Shown: positions 27,201-34,210 of the stretch, piece by piece
Numbering within the stretch: the first letter of the stretch is position 1
Layout of the letters: the number at the start of each line of letters is the position of its first letter
DNA from: Candidatus Rifleibacteriota bacterium
Lineage (GTDB): Bacteria > Muiribacteriota > Ozemobacteria > Ozemobacterales > Ozemobacteraceae
Direction of reading: 5' to 3'
Assembly: GCA_018818125.1 (NCBI GenBank)
Contig: JAHISQ010000153.1
Location: 1-39,625 of the forward strand
DNA length: 39,625 nt
Program-made: the position numbers and the translations under genes
Notes under the pieces: generated by a model
What the model was told of the DNA's origin: nothing
The model's input: only the letters and a program-made list of their open reading frames with translations
The model's database searches: none

Positions 27201-27903
27201 AGGTCGGTGGGCGGTTGGTAGCAGAATTGCCAACGATAGTCTGTTCAACAAAAGGGGGATTGTCGGTGAATTTGACTTCAATCGCGGTCTGTTGATAACC
27301 AGGCACGACAACAACTACTGAGGCAATAGTGTTTTTGGGCATCAGCGGAGTTGAATAATAGCCATCGCTCCTGGTGACAAAAGACTCGCCCCAAAGCATA
27401 AGTCGAGCACCGTTTATTCCGTTGTTGTTGACATCAACAATGCGGCCAGTGGCGATGGCAGTTGCTTCTTTCACCTCCATCGCCGGCGCCTGCGCTGCAG
27501 GACGGCTCTCTGAGACAGTCATAGCGCTTACAGAGCGCGCTTTCAAGACCGAACCGGTAGCGGTATCTACTCTTGCGACCAGAAAGTGACTACCAGCCGG
27601 AACGCCGGAAAGAAGAAATTTGCCATCTGAATCGCTCCGTGTAGAATTCTGCTCGCGGTAATTTTCGAGATAAACCTCGATGCCTGAAAGATCAATGGCT
27701 GAAGCAGAGCGCATATCTGAATTAAGAGCAGAGTCAGCACGAAGACTTCTAAGGGGTATCAACGATGTAACATTTCCGCTGATCTGCATGGGCACACTTT
27801 CCGAAGACGTGCCCCCACCGCCGCCACAGCCATAAAAGATCACTCCGCTCAGGAGTGCACAGATAAAAAGGAAAATACTAAGACCGCGGCTCTTTTCTGC
27901 CAT
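24280..27903 (-). CDS. Large Ig/PKD-repeat lipoprotein with C-terminal propeller-like domain
   Basis: A 1207-residue envelope lipoprotein. The N-terminus has a hydrophobic helix and a lipobox-like 'FYGC' with C26 followed by a glycine run. Next come two carboxypeptidase-regulatory-like modules (about 50-230, for example 'GIEVYLENYREQNSTRSDSDG' split around a strand pair, and 'GRIVDVNNNGINGARLMLWG'), then about seven Ig/PKD-type modules of 85-100 residues up to about 910, each with an 'APTV-xI-xSP' start and a 'D-x-G' turn. The last 290 residues look like an NHL-type beta-propeller ('GLFNTPEGMFCSGNDLFILE', 'GNNRVHLI', 'DRINDRVVRYLD'). It is likely anchored in a membrane and exposed outward or to the periplasm, with adhesion or polymer binding as plausible roles. 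No catalytic motif is seen. It is a monocistronic gene with a near-consensus promoter. Confidence 0.8.
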   Translation of the reverse strand: MAEKSRGLSIFLFICALLSGVIFYGCGGGGGTSSESVPMQISGNVTSLIPLRSLRADSALNSDMRSASAIDLSGIEVYLENYREQNSTRSDSDGKFLLSGVPAGSHFLVARVDTATGSVLKARSVSAMTVSESRPAAQAPAMEVKEATAIATGRIVDVNNNGINGARLMLWGESFVTRSDGYYSTPLMPKNTIASVVVVVPGYQQTAIEVKFTDNPPFVEQTIVGNSATNRPPTSTLVASKYAVSPGVSIALSATASDPDQTLDSDSYSWTSTLGAFSGSLNSLTAAWIAPGENALATITFTVTDSGGLRSRSSALVVVGTGVYAPNVAPTVTSINANSSSFVSGLSYILSANATDSNGDALTLTWTASPTAAAGVLSGQSGLTIGWKAPVVAAPSDVQIIVNVNDRKGGLASYSRVFNVVKDPAQDTNQAPDEVEILTPTANQLFVPSEKITISGRAHDPEEGELTASALTWYVKAPGQVNYGAPMSGSASFSYTLPTVPGNYSVMLRASDKYQASATAVVGFRVNFAPTATISSPANNTTVQIGSVINFNGSAIDTEDGALPASALTWLFPAPIGTRVGVSGIATNTLPEGLNVIQLSAIDSKGGVSPITTVRVTVTNTGPTMTIASPASGTSVLASASILVSGSGLGLDGFPVLASTMGWELWSTSAATETIAFGKSSFIASFTNIGAHVLTLTGKDISGKASSTKSLFYVNVAPSVTIDSPTSDVRFDLGESIALQATLTDPDPSDVLTATWYSQLNGATTTIGVGNPYNVSNLASGSHLITCKVTDRFGLASSSEKMILVNSLPVGNLTFDVTNQYATAPEDVPVFLSTNSSMNITMTMATDDDEYGGAVPAANIKWFFQDGPIEVPFGTGSSVSQLFPLGLATVTVRIYDSFATDFEDQASATYKTVFHVWQSRLLDIATGSDLVYLHGKDKQLIITRSAAGAGGRLLKVFNFEDGLNPYLAFEKDYVLATTTAGVAYSLATANAAVIYDTKLLALGTFGGNHLLVSDPASPTVYNLGGINGATSVSVHPTDKTIGYITVGGNELLKFSPANKALEGSLTAADGVTFNGLSRVRCLDGNPLVGKVFAADRINDRVVRYLDYSLGNPIVTTATAPVDMAISGNYLLTLGDDSKISVYYIDGTGKSIFQMAFGGATAGSAAGLFNTPEGMFCSGNDLFILESGNNRVHLIRSGMTNWLSGPNK

Positions 27904-27941
27904 AGCGATTCAATCCCCCGGGTATAACTTTGAATTACGCC

Positions 27942-27971
27942 ATTATCAACTGAATCACACCGCGATGTCAA
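27942..27971 (-). promoter_or_regulatory. Strong sigma-70 promoter of the lipoprotein gene
   Basis: Read leftward, TTGACA (27971-27966), an 18-nt spacer and GATAAT (27947-27942). Predicted transcript start is about 27935, a 32-nt leader. This is the best match to consensus in the window. Confidence 0.8.
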
Positions 27972-28010
27972 CCGTATATGCTAAAAAAATGGCGTGCAAT
28001 GTGTAGGGAT

Positions 28011-28790
28011 TTATAGCGAAAAAATCGAAAATACCGTGCTCTCGTGATTAAACAGCTCTTCAAACATTACCCTGAACAAATTCTGAGCCAGAAATCGGCG
28101 TAACCGTTCAGATTCATGCGAAAACCTTTCTTCAACCATTGCCGAGGCCTGCCGCAAGGACTCAGCATCATCAATCGGCTCAGCACTGCACATTTTGGCA
28201 ACTGCTGCATAAAAAGGCAACAACGAGCAACCTGTCAGCAAACTATATAGGCCAGTTCTTACATTCGGAAACCCGGTCAGATTCGACGGACAAAGAATCT
28301 TCTGCATCAGCCCAACCTGCGCCCGGCCAACAAGAGCGGCTTCAGGATAATTTTTCTGCAACTGCGACAGCTTTACCTTCTCATTGCTTCCGGGCAGCCG
28401 AAATGATCCGGCACCCAGTCCGACCGATGCAATGCCAGCCATGCTGTCAATAAGTCCGGGCAGCCCGTGCTCATGCTCTATAAAAGTAAGAAACATGCCA
28501 CGCACGACACGAGCCTTGAAGGTATTTAGTTGTGGCTCCAGATGATCAGAAATGACTGGCAACGAGTCAGGTCCAATTATCTTTTCTTCAAACTTAAGAT
28601 CGATCGAATGCTTGAGCAGTCGAGTGAGAAGGACCGCCTGCATTCCTACTGAGAGAGACTTCTCAATGCCTGCTGTCAGACTGTTCTGAAAAAGTGCACA
28701 CAGCGCCTCAAGCTCCGACAGTTCTATGCTAAACTGCAAAGCCAGCTTGAGCCCATGTTTCGACACCCCGACAGATTTCTGTTGCGACAT
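28011..28790 (-). CDS. Protein of unknown function
   Basis: I do not recognise this 259-residue protein. It has no signal peptide. It looks mostly helical, with alternating amphipathic stretches ('LALQFSIELSELEALCALF', 'MQAVLLTRLLKHSIDLKFEEK') and a weakly hydrophobic Gly-rich segment around residues 113-133 ('LIDSMAGIASVGLGAGSFRL'). Four cysteines are scattered without a metal-binding pattern. GAGG stands just before the ATG at 28790, so the start is sound. It is transcribed in the same direction as the downstream lipoprotein gene, but that gene has its own promoter 40-70 nt upstream of its start, so the two may be independent. The frame is intact and codon use matches the neighbours, so I take it as real. 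Confidence 0.7.
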   Translation of the reverse strand: MSQQKSVGVSKHGLKLALQFSIELSELEALCALFQNSLTAGIEKSLSVGMQAVLLTRLLKHSIDLKFEEKIIGPDSLPVISDHLEPQLNTFKARVVRGMFLTFIEHEHGLPGLIDSMAGIASVGLGAGSFRLPGSNEKVKLSQLQKNYPEAALVGRAQVGLMQKILCPSNLTGFPNVRTGLYSLLTGCSLLPFYAAVAKMCSAEPIDDAESLRQASAMVEERFSHESERLRRFLAQNLFRVMFEELFNHESTVFSIFSL

Positions 28791-28872
28791 TCTTACCTCA
28801 GCGCTTATTAATAGTTAACCGTAAATATTACAATAAACAGTCCCCAAAGCAACCTTTTTTTTGACGCGCCAT

Positions 28873-28907
28873 AAAAAAGCGGCTGAAGGGATGCCCCCAT
28901 CAGCCGC
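28873..28907 (-). terminator. Terminator of the EF-G-like gene
   Basis: Read leftward, GCGGCTGA (28907-28900) pairs with TCAGCCGC (28886-28879) around a partly paired loop, followed directly by TTTTTT (28878-28873). It lies 17 nt after the stop of the EF-G-like gene. Confidence 0.85.
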
Positions 28908-28924
28908 CTATCTAAAACTTAAAA

Positions 28925-31006
28925 TCAGGCTTCGGCTTCGTCCTCAACCTTGTATTCTTTGACGATCTGGTCAGTTACATTGCCAGGCACTTCTTCATAA
29001 GAACTAAAACTCATTGAGAAGTCAGCGCGAGACTGAGTCATCGACTTGAGGTCGGTTGAGTATTTATACATTTCGGACAACGGCACTAGAGCCTTAACAA
29101 TCTGAGAACCCGCACCGGGTTCCATGCCAAGAATTCTGCCGCGACGTGAGTTCAAGTCACCGATGATCGAGCCCATGAATTCATCGGGCACGGTAACAGC
29201 TACTTCATAAATAGGCTCAAGAATTATCGGACGGGCTTCAACAATGCCTTTTTTGAAGGCAATATTGGCCGCCAGTTTGAACGCCATTTCTGATGAGTCA
29301 ACGTCATGGTATGAACCGAAGTCTACAATTGCTTTGAAGCCAATTGTAAGGAATCCGGCAAGAGCGCCTTTTCTTCTAGCGTCCTGCAAGCCCTTTTCAA
29401 TTGCCGGAATGAAATTCTTGGGAATTGCGCCGCCAACAACTTCATCAGCAAATTCAAATTCTACGCCCGGATTTGGTTCGAAACGAATCCAACAATCGCC
29501 AAACTGGCCACGACCGCCAGACTGTTTCTTGTGTTTGCCCTGAACTCTTGACTTGCCCTTAATGGTTTCGCGATACGGAATTTTGGGCTTGGAAATATCG
29601 ACATCAACGTTCCAGCGCGACTTAAGCTTGCTGATGGCGACGTCGATGTGAGTGTCGCCAAGACCAGAAAGCAGGCCCTGGCCGAGCTCTGCGTCAAATT
29701 TATAAGAAAGAACGCCATCGTCAATGCAGAGGGTGTGCAAACCAGTGCCCATCTTTTCCTGATCCTGTTTAGTGCGAGGGTTAACAGCATAGGTCAGTTT
29801 TGCCTGCGGCAGCCCAGGAACCTTTACCTGCATCAGGTTATTCTTGTCGCACAGAGAGTGGCCGTGCAAAGAGCTTTTGGGCTTAACCAGAACTGCGATA
29901 TCACCGGCAACAATTTTCTCGATGTCAACCTTGGTTTTGCCTCTGAGAGTAGAAAACGAGCTGAATCTTTCGGTACCATCAGTATTAGCGTTTGTATATT
30001 CAACGCCGGGACTGAATGTGCCGCTGATTGCGCGCAAAAAGATCATGTCGCCAGCTACTTCGTTGATTTTCTTGAAGATAAAACCACAAACCGGACCGTT
30101 GGCGTCAACTGTAATCTTAATCTCTTCTTCGGTACCAGCCTTACAAACTGGAAGAATGCGGCATTCAGCCGGTGAAGGACAGCAATTTATGATAAAGTCA
30201 AGAATGTTTTCGGTGCCGATGCTCTTAAGCGCCATTCCGCTGACCAACGGCTTGATTTCATTCTTGGCAATGCCTTTGCGAAGCGCGCCGCGCAGCTCAT
30301 CAGCACTTATCTCAGCACCTTCGAAGAATTTTTCCAGCAGCGCTTCATCGCATTCGACAATAGACTCTACCATCGGCTCACGCAAAGCGGTTGCATAACT
30401 CATCTGATCAGCCGGAATATCTTGAACCTCAATAGCCTTGCCCTTGTCGTCAGTGTAGGCATAGGCCTTCATTTCGATCAGGTCGATTACGCCCTTAAGG
30501 TTGTCGAAGGTACCCCAGGGAACGATAATAGGAGTAATCTTACTGTCGAACTCTTTGAGCTTGGTAAAAACCTTGTCAAGATTGATGTTTTCTTTATCGA
30601 GCTTGCTCAGAAAAACGATTCTCGGGGTTTTGGTTCCTTCGAGCAAGTTCCAGTTCTTTTCGGTGCCAACTTCGACACCAGACTGGGCATTAATGACCAC
30701 TATCGCCATATCTACGGCGCCGGAAATCTTGTAAACTTCGCCGAGAAAATCGTCAAAACCGGGCGTGTCGAGCACATTGATTTTGTGATCTTTGTATTCA
30801 AGCGCCGCAAGCGAGGTACCGACAGTGGCTTTTCGTTTGGTTTCTTCCGGGTCATAGTTCATCACCGAAGAATCATCGTCGACCTTACCAATTCTGTTAT
30901 TGGCTCCTGTATGGAAAAGCATAGCCTCTGCCAGAGAGGTCTTGCCTGTGCCGCCGTGGCCGACGAGGCCTATGTTGCGAATCTTGTCGGTGGTATAAAG
31001 TTTCAT
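28925..31006 (-). CDS. Elongation factor G-like GTPase (EF-G-II type)
   Basis: A 693-residue translational GTPase with the full EF-G domain order (G, II, III, IV, V). The P-loop is 'GHGGTGKT' (16-23) rather than the 'HxDxGKT' of canonical EF-G. G3 is 'DTPGF' (80-84), with Phe in place of the catalytic His. G4 is 'SKLD' (134-137) in place of NKxD. Domain IV ('GGRGQFGDCWIRFEPNPG') and domain V ('GSIIGDLNSRRGRILGMEPG') are intact. These changes are typical of the second EF-G class (EF-G-like proteins of Thermotoga, Actinobacteria and others), thought to act in ribosome recycling or under special conditions. AGGAG lies 7 nt before the start. It is probably not the main EF-G, which is normally in the str operon. 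A promoter and a terminator frame it as a single-gene unit. Confidence 0.9.
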   Translation of the reverse strand: MKLYTTDKIRNIGLVGHGGTGKTSLAEAMLFHTGANNRIGKVDDDSSVMNYDPEETKRKATVGTSLAALEYKDHKINVLDTPGFDDFLGEVYKISGAVDMAIVVINAQSGVEVGTEKNWNLLEGTKTPRIVFLSKLDKENINLDKVFTKLKEFDSKITPIIVPWGTFDNLKGVIDLIEMKAYAYTDDKGKAIEVQDIPADQMSYATALREPMVESIVECDEALLEKFFEGAEISADELRGALRKGIAKNEIKPLVSGMALKSIGTENILDFIINCCPSPAECRILPVCKAGTEEEIKITVDANGPVCGFIFKKINEVAGDMIFLRAISGTFSPGVEYTNANTDGTERFSSFSTLRGKTKVDIEKIVAGDIAVLVKPKSSLHGHSLCDKNNLMQVKVPGLPQAKLTYAVNPRTKQDQEKMGTGLHTLCIDDGVLSYKFDAELGQGLLSGLGDTHIDVAISKLKSRWNVDVDISKPKIPYRETIKGKSRVQGKHKKQSGGRGQFGDCWIRFEPNPGVEFEFADEVVGGAIPKNFIPAIEKGLQDARRKGALAGFLTIGFKAIVDFGSYHDVDSSEMAFKLAANIAFKKGIVEARPIILEPIYEVAVTVPDEFMGSIIGDLNSRRGRILGMEPGAGSQIVKALVPLSEMYKYSTDLKSMTQSRADFSMSFSSYEEVPGNVTDQIVKEYKVEDEAEA

Positions 31007-31031
31007 GTTTCTCTCCTAAAAGCTTACTGAA

Positions 31032-31086
31032 AAGGAATTCCTTCAATTTATCCGATATTTATACAGCAAAAACATCAAAATTGCAA
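31032..31086 (-). promoter_or_regulatory. Promoter and leader palindrome of the EF-G-like gene
   Basis: Read leftward, TTGCAA (31086-31081), exactly 17 nt, then TATAAA (31063-31058). Predicted start is about 31051. The leader holds the palindrome AAGGAATTCCTT (31032-31043), an operator-like site. Confidence 0.7.
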
Positions 31087-31202
31087 CGGTTGCCAGTACA
31101 TTTCGCAATACCTGGCGTGTTAACAAAGGCACCCAATCTACGTGTTATAGCAACCTGAAAGAAATTCACGTAATCGCATACAAAAACCCGGCGAGATTTC
31201 AT

Positions 31203-31405
31203 ATGAAGTTATTCGCAGATGACACAGATTAACACAGATGAATTGCAGTCTGCCTGGCCAGGCGACTTTAATCACCCCGGCGCCGCTGCCTGCGGCGTCA
31301 GGACATCCTCCCAAGTCCTGTGAGGGACTGCGCATCTGTGAAATCTGCGGTTCGGTTCGCCTTTTCTTTACTTGGTTTCGTGGCCTTTGGCTTCGTGCGA
31401 GTATG
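31203..31405. repeat. Composite intergenic repeat (CACAGATT-type arms with GC-rich core)
   Basis: Within the 497-nt gap between the divergent EF-G-like and transglycosylase genes. Arms at 31214-31229 and 31334-31349 are inverted copies (14 of 16 match) built from CGCAGAT and CACAGAT units. Between them lies a GC-rich core with small hairpins (CGCCGC with GCGGCG near 31270-31290, AGTCC with GGACT near 31315-31330). The right end (31380-31405) resembles the right arm of the repeat at 8595-8668. A related element lies at 38284-38470. The rest of the gap holds promoters for both genes and nothing else that I see. Confidence 0.65.
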
Positions 31406-31451
31406 TTTGTTCCTGGTGAGATTGTCATTAATACTCGATTAAAAGCAGTGC

Positions 31452-31481
31452 TTGAAATTTACCCGGGGTTTCTGGTACAAA
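31452..31481 (+). promoter_or_regulatory. Possible promoter of the lytic transglycosylase gene
   Basis: TTGAAA (31452-31457), an 18-nt spacer and TACAAA (31476-31481), with TG one base upstream as in an extended -10. The start would be near 31488, just before the AGGAG ribosome site. Confidence 0.45.
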
Positions 31482-31503
31482 AGCATGTGCAACAGGAGAA
31501 AAC

Positions 31504-33546
31504 ATGAAAAACCTCAAGTTAATGTTCAAGTTGATTGGGAAATCTACCCTGCTGATCTTACTGGTCAGTATTACAGCTCCAGTTCTGGCGCAAAGCTTCG
31601 ATCGGCAGATCGAAGAAATCGCTAAGCTTCATACTGCCAAAAAGTATGGCGAAGTTCTAAAAAAACTGGATCCGCTCAAGGCCTCGCCAGAGCTCAACGA
31701 TCTGAAGCTTTTTTTACAGGCGGAAGCGCTGAAAAATCTTGGCCGCAAAGCCGAAGCGGCGAGCATTTACGCTCAAGTCATCAAGCAATACCCTGATAGC
31801 GAAATGGCTTTTCAGAGTCAAATGCCACACTTTCTGCTTCAACTGGAAACCACAGACGAAGGCGGCGTTGCGAGTCTCGAAGCACTTGCCCGAAAGCTTT
31901 CAACTCCGTGGCTGCGCGGCACAGCGCTGGAAAAACTTTCAGAACTTGAATTTCTTAAGCCGGGCCGCAAGAGCCGCATCGCAATTCAGTCTCTGCGAGG
32001 CTATCAGTCAAACAAACCTTTTTATCGCAGCGCAGCAGCTTCACATGGGCTGCTCAAGAAAATTCTGCAGAACCCGCAAAATTGGGCCTTTGAAGATGAC
32101 GAATGGCTAGAAATACTGCTCATCGCCAATTCAGAAAATATGATCGGCGAATTCTTCAAAAAAGGTCAGAATCAGGGTCGGTTACTGGGCAAATGGGGCC
32201 AGCCGGTCGCAGAACTCTTCAAAGCCGAAGCGCTTCGCCAGGACAAAAAGTTAGCACAGGCTATGCAGATATACAATTCAGTTATCACAACACACAAAGC
32301 TGCGCCGGCGGTAATAGCTCTGGCTCATCAACTGCGCGGCGATGCTCATCATTTTTCGAATAATTACGCCGAAGCTATTGTCGACTACAGAATTGCACTG
32401 CAGACACCGGTATTTCCGGTAAACGAGATTTCCGCTCTCTACCGACTGATGCGTTCAGCCTACCAGGTTGGCAATGATGCCGAAACACTGGAACTGCTTG
32501 GCAGACTCTGTAAAATGGGCGATCTCGGGTCATTGTTCCCGGTTCATATCTACGAAATGGGCCTGGAACTTTACGATACCGGCAGACAGTCCCGCGCAGT
32601 ACCGTTCTTCATGCTTTTGGCGAGAAATTTTCCGGGGCATTACCGTGCCGACGATGCTCTGGGCTACTCGATTCTTGCTCAAGGTGAAAAATCTGCAGAA
32701 GCTCAGACCCTGCTCAAACTGTTGAAAAAGAAATACCCAAATTCATTTTTTATCCGATGGGTTGCGCCTTCGTCATCATCAGACAAACTGCTGCTCACCA
32801 GCAAGACCCCCGGCAAACTCAGCCCGTCACTTCAGCGACGCATGAGCGCACTGAAAAAGCTCTGGAAAACCAGCCTTGCCGCAAATGCCAGAGCCGAAGC
32901 GATCAAACGTACTGACCTGCACCCTGCCAATCTTCCACTCTACAAGTCGATTATCGAGATAGCCCACGAGAATAACGACTACAACCAGCTGACCGCCTTT
33001 GGCGAACGACTCGCGCGACAGACACTTGAAGCAGATCGATCGCTGGATACCATGCCAGAATGGGGCTGGAAAGCAATGTATCCATTTGCCCATGAACACC
33101 AGGTGCGTGCCAATGCCAAAAAGTTTGATCTGGATCCATTCTGGATACTTTCTATTATGCGCGAAGAAAGCCATTTTAACCCAGAAATTCTGTCACGCAG
33201 CAACGCGCATGGACTGATGCAGATTCTGCCCTCAACCGGCAAATGGATAGCCGGCAAGCTTGGCGAAAAGGGATTTGTTCAGAACAAACTCTGGCAGATC
33301 GATCTGAACATCAGATACGGTTCATGGTATCTCAAATTTCTCGCCGACATGTTCAATGGCGATCTCTATCTTGCCTCGTCGTCATACAATGGTGGGCAGG
33401 GCAATGTAACGCGCAAGGTCGAACAGGGGCCACACGCTAACCTGCCGGTATTAGACCGACTCGACCGCATCCCGCTACCTGAAACCCGTGACTACTACAA
33501 AAAAGTCATGGGCAGCCACTGGGTCTACCATCGCCTTTACAAATAG
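31504..33546 (+). CDS. Soluble lytic murein transglycosylase (Slt70-like)
   Basis: A 680-residue exported muramidase that cleaves peptidoglycan strands with 1,6-anhydro-muropeptide release. A Sec signal peptide covers about residues 1-29 (basic start, hydrophobic core, 'VLA' before 'QS'). Residues 30-520 form a TPR-like helical superhelix, as in Slt70. The C-terminal SLT domain has the catalytic glutamate E555 in 'MREESHFNPE', then 'SNAHGLMQILPSTG', 'NIRYGSWYLKFL' and 'ASSSYNGGQGNV', all family hallmarks. AGGAG lies 6 nt before the ATG. A strong hairpin terminator follows, so the gene stands alone. Confidence 0.94.
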   Translation: MKNLKLMFKLIGKSTLLILLVSITAPVLAQSFDRQIEEIAKLHTAKKYGEVLKKLDPLKASPELNDLKLFLQAEALKNLGRKAEAASIYAQVIKQYPDSEMAFQSQMPHFLLQLETTDEGGVASLEALARKLSTPWLRGTALEKLSELEFLKPGRKSRIAIQSLRGYQSNKPFYRSAAASHGLLKKILQNPQNWAFEDDEWLEILLIANSENMIGEFFKKGQNQGRLLGKWGQPVAELFKAEALRQDKKLAQAMQIYNSVITTHKAAPAVIALAHQLRGDAHHFSNNYAEAIVDYRIALQTPVFPVNEISALYRLMRSAYQVGNDAETLELLGRLCKMGDLGSLFPVHIYEMGLELYDTGRQSRAVPFFMLLARNFPGHYRADDALGYSILAQGEKSAEAQTLLKLLKKKYPNSFFIRWVAPSSSSDKLLLTSKTPGKLSPSLQRRMSALKKLWKTSLAANARAEAIKRTDLHPANLPLYKSIIEIAHENNDYNQLTAFGERLARQTLEADRSLDTMPEWGWKAMYPFAHEHQVRANAKKFDLDPFWILSIMREESHFNPEILSRSNAHGLMQILPSTGKWIAGKLGEKGFVQNKLWQIDLNIRYGSWYLKFLADMFNGDLYLASSSYNGGQGNVTRKVEQGPHANLPVLDRLDRIPLPETRDYYKKVMGSHWVYHRLYK

Positions 33547-33592
33547 GGGATGTTCACACGAACCAGGCAAGATTTGGTATAAACTGAAAAAT

Positions 33593-33634
33593 AAATCCGG
33601 GGCTCAAACTATAAGTTTGAGCCCCGGATTTTGT
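33593..33634 (+). terminator. Terminator of the lytic transglycosylase gene
   Basis: A perfect 18-base inverted repeat (33593-33610 with 33614-33631, 3-nt loop) ends in a T-rich tail. Its A-rich left flank could also serve the leftward genes that end at 33669. Confidence 0.88.
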
Positions 33635-33668
33635 TTAAATTGGCAAAAAACTGGTAAAGAGCAGCAAA

Positions 33669-33818
33669 TCAGGGCTTGCAGCGACGCCCGCGACCCTTTT
33701 CCAACCAACTGTCATCCTGCCAGGTTTTGAGCAGTGCAAATACGGTCTTGCTCAGCAAAAAGCCGGTGCCAACCGAAAAACTCAGAAGATAGAAAATTTC
33801 TGTAGCTGTTTCACTCAT
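33669..33818 (-). CDS. 49-residue single-span membrane microprotein
   Basis: A short frame starting only 2 nt after the stop of the DNA-binding protein gene. It encodes 49 residues: a short polar start ('MSETATEIF'), one hydrophobic stretch (about residues 9-30, 'FYLLSFSVGTGFLLSKTVF'), and a polar, basic tail with a 'KGRGRRCKP' end. This layout fits a small inner-membrane protein with its basic tail in the cytosol. It has no ribosome site of its own, so translation would depend on coupling to the upstream gene. The leftward transcript would end at the hairpin at 33593-33631. I do not recognise a family. The reading is supported by the tight junction and typical membrane-protein composition, not by homology. 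Confidence 0.5.
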   Translation of the reverse strand: MSETATEIFYLLSFSVGTGFLLSKTVFALLKTWQDDSWLEKGRGRRCKP

Positions 33819-33820
33819 GT

Positions 33821-34042
33821 TTACAGCAAATGTGTGGTGTCACTCATATAAGCAGCTACAGGCGTGTTGCTGGTCTTTTCAAGGTCACTGAGCCAGTTAA
33901 TTACACTGTCGGCGCGAAACCGCACCGAACGGCCGATCTTGACAGTTGGCAGGCCCAGATTTCTCAGTGTGTAAATCGTGTTGCGTTTGACCTTGAGAAA
34001 GGCCATTAATTCTGGAATAGTCATGAGGCTTTCTTTTTTCAT
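33821..34042 (-). CDS. Small helix-turn-helix DNA-binding protein (excisionase/BldC/MerR-like, HTH_17)
   Basis: A 73-residue protein that is almost entirely one winged helix-turn-helix of the HTH_17 type: 'MTIPELMAFLKVKRNTIYTLRN' (split over the two helices), then the wing 'LPTVKIGRSVRFRADSVINWL'. Such proteins act as excisionases of mobile elements or as BldC-like transcription regulators that bind head-to-tail on direct repeats. No integrase or attachment site is nearby, so regulation is the likelier role. GGAGG sits 8 nt before the ATG at 34042. Its upstream region holds an 11-bp direct repeat and a palindrome (34148-34207) that could be its sites. It is followed directly by the membrane microprotein. 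Confidence 0.8.
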   Translation of the reverse strand: MKKESLMTIPELMAFLKVKRNTIYTLRNLGLPTVKIGRSVRFRADSVINWLSDLEKTSNTPVAAYMSDTTHLL

Positions 34043-34147
34043 GCTGCTTACCTCCGAATGCTTTTTGATCTGTTACTCTTACGTATCTATTTTATCGTCT
34101 TAATCGCCAGTTAATTTACGAGAAAAATAAATAAAAAAAAGCTAAAC

Positions 34148-34207
34148 ACTTTAACTTATATCGTCGATATGAATATTGAAGTTCATGTGAGGTTCAACTT
34201 TAACTTA
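34148..34207. promoter_or_regulatory. Direct repeats and palindrome upstream of the HTH gene
   Basis: The 11-mer ACTTTAACTTA occurs at 34148-34158 and again at 34197-34207 (49 nt apart). Between them lies the perfect palindrome ATATCG-T-CGATAT (34158-34170). The second copy overlaps the -10 box of a rightward promoter-like pair. It is a likely regulator-binding region in the 356-nt gap between divergent genes. Confidence 0.5.
34176..34204 (+). promoter_or_regulatory. Promoter-like pair for a possible small RNA
   Basis: TTGAAG (34176-34181), 17 nt, TTTAAC (34199-34204); each hexamer matches consensus at four of six positions. It faces right and has no protein gene before the terminator at 34254-34285. 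Confidence 0.35.
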
Positions 34208-34210
34208 AAG

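Noticed and set aside
29648..31030. Three long frames (175, 184 and 202 codons) on the plus strand opposite the EF-G-like gene
   Set aside because: All are antisense to a complete translational GTPase, overlap each other in different frames, and show no family features.
31138..31507. Short frames across the 31203-31405 repeat on both strands
   Set aside because: The sequence is a structured intergenic repeat; the translations are low-complexity and have no ribosome sites.
33821..34042. Excisionase of an integrated element
   Set aside because: No integrase, attachment repeats, tRNA target or phage genes are nearby, so a chromosomal regulator is more likely.
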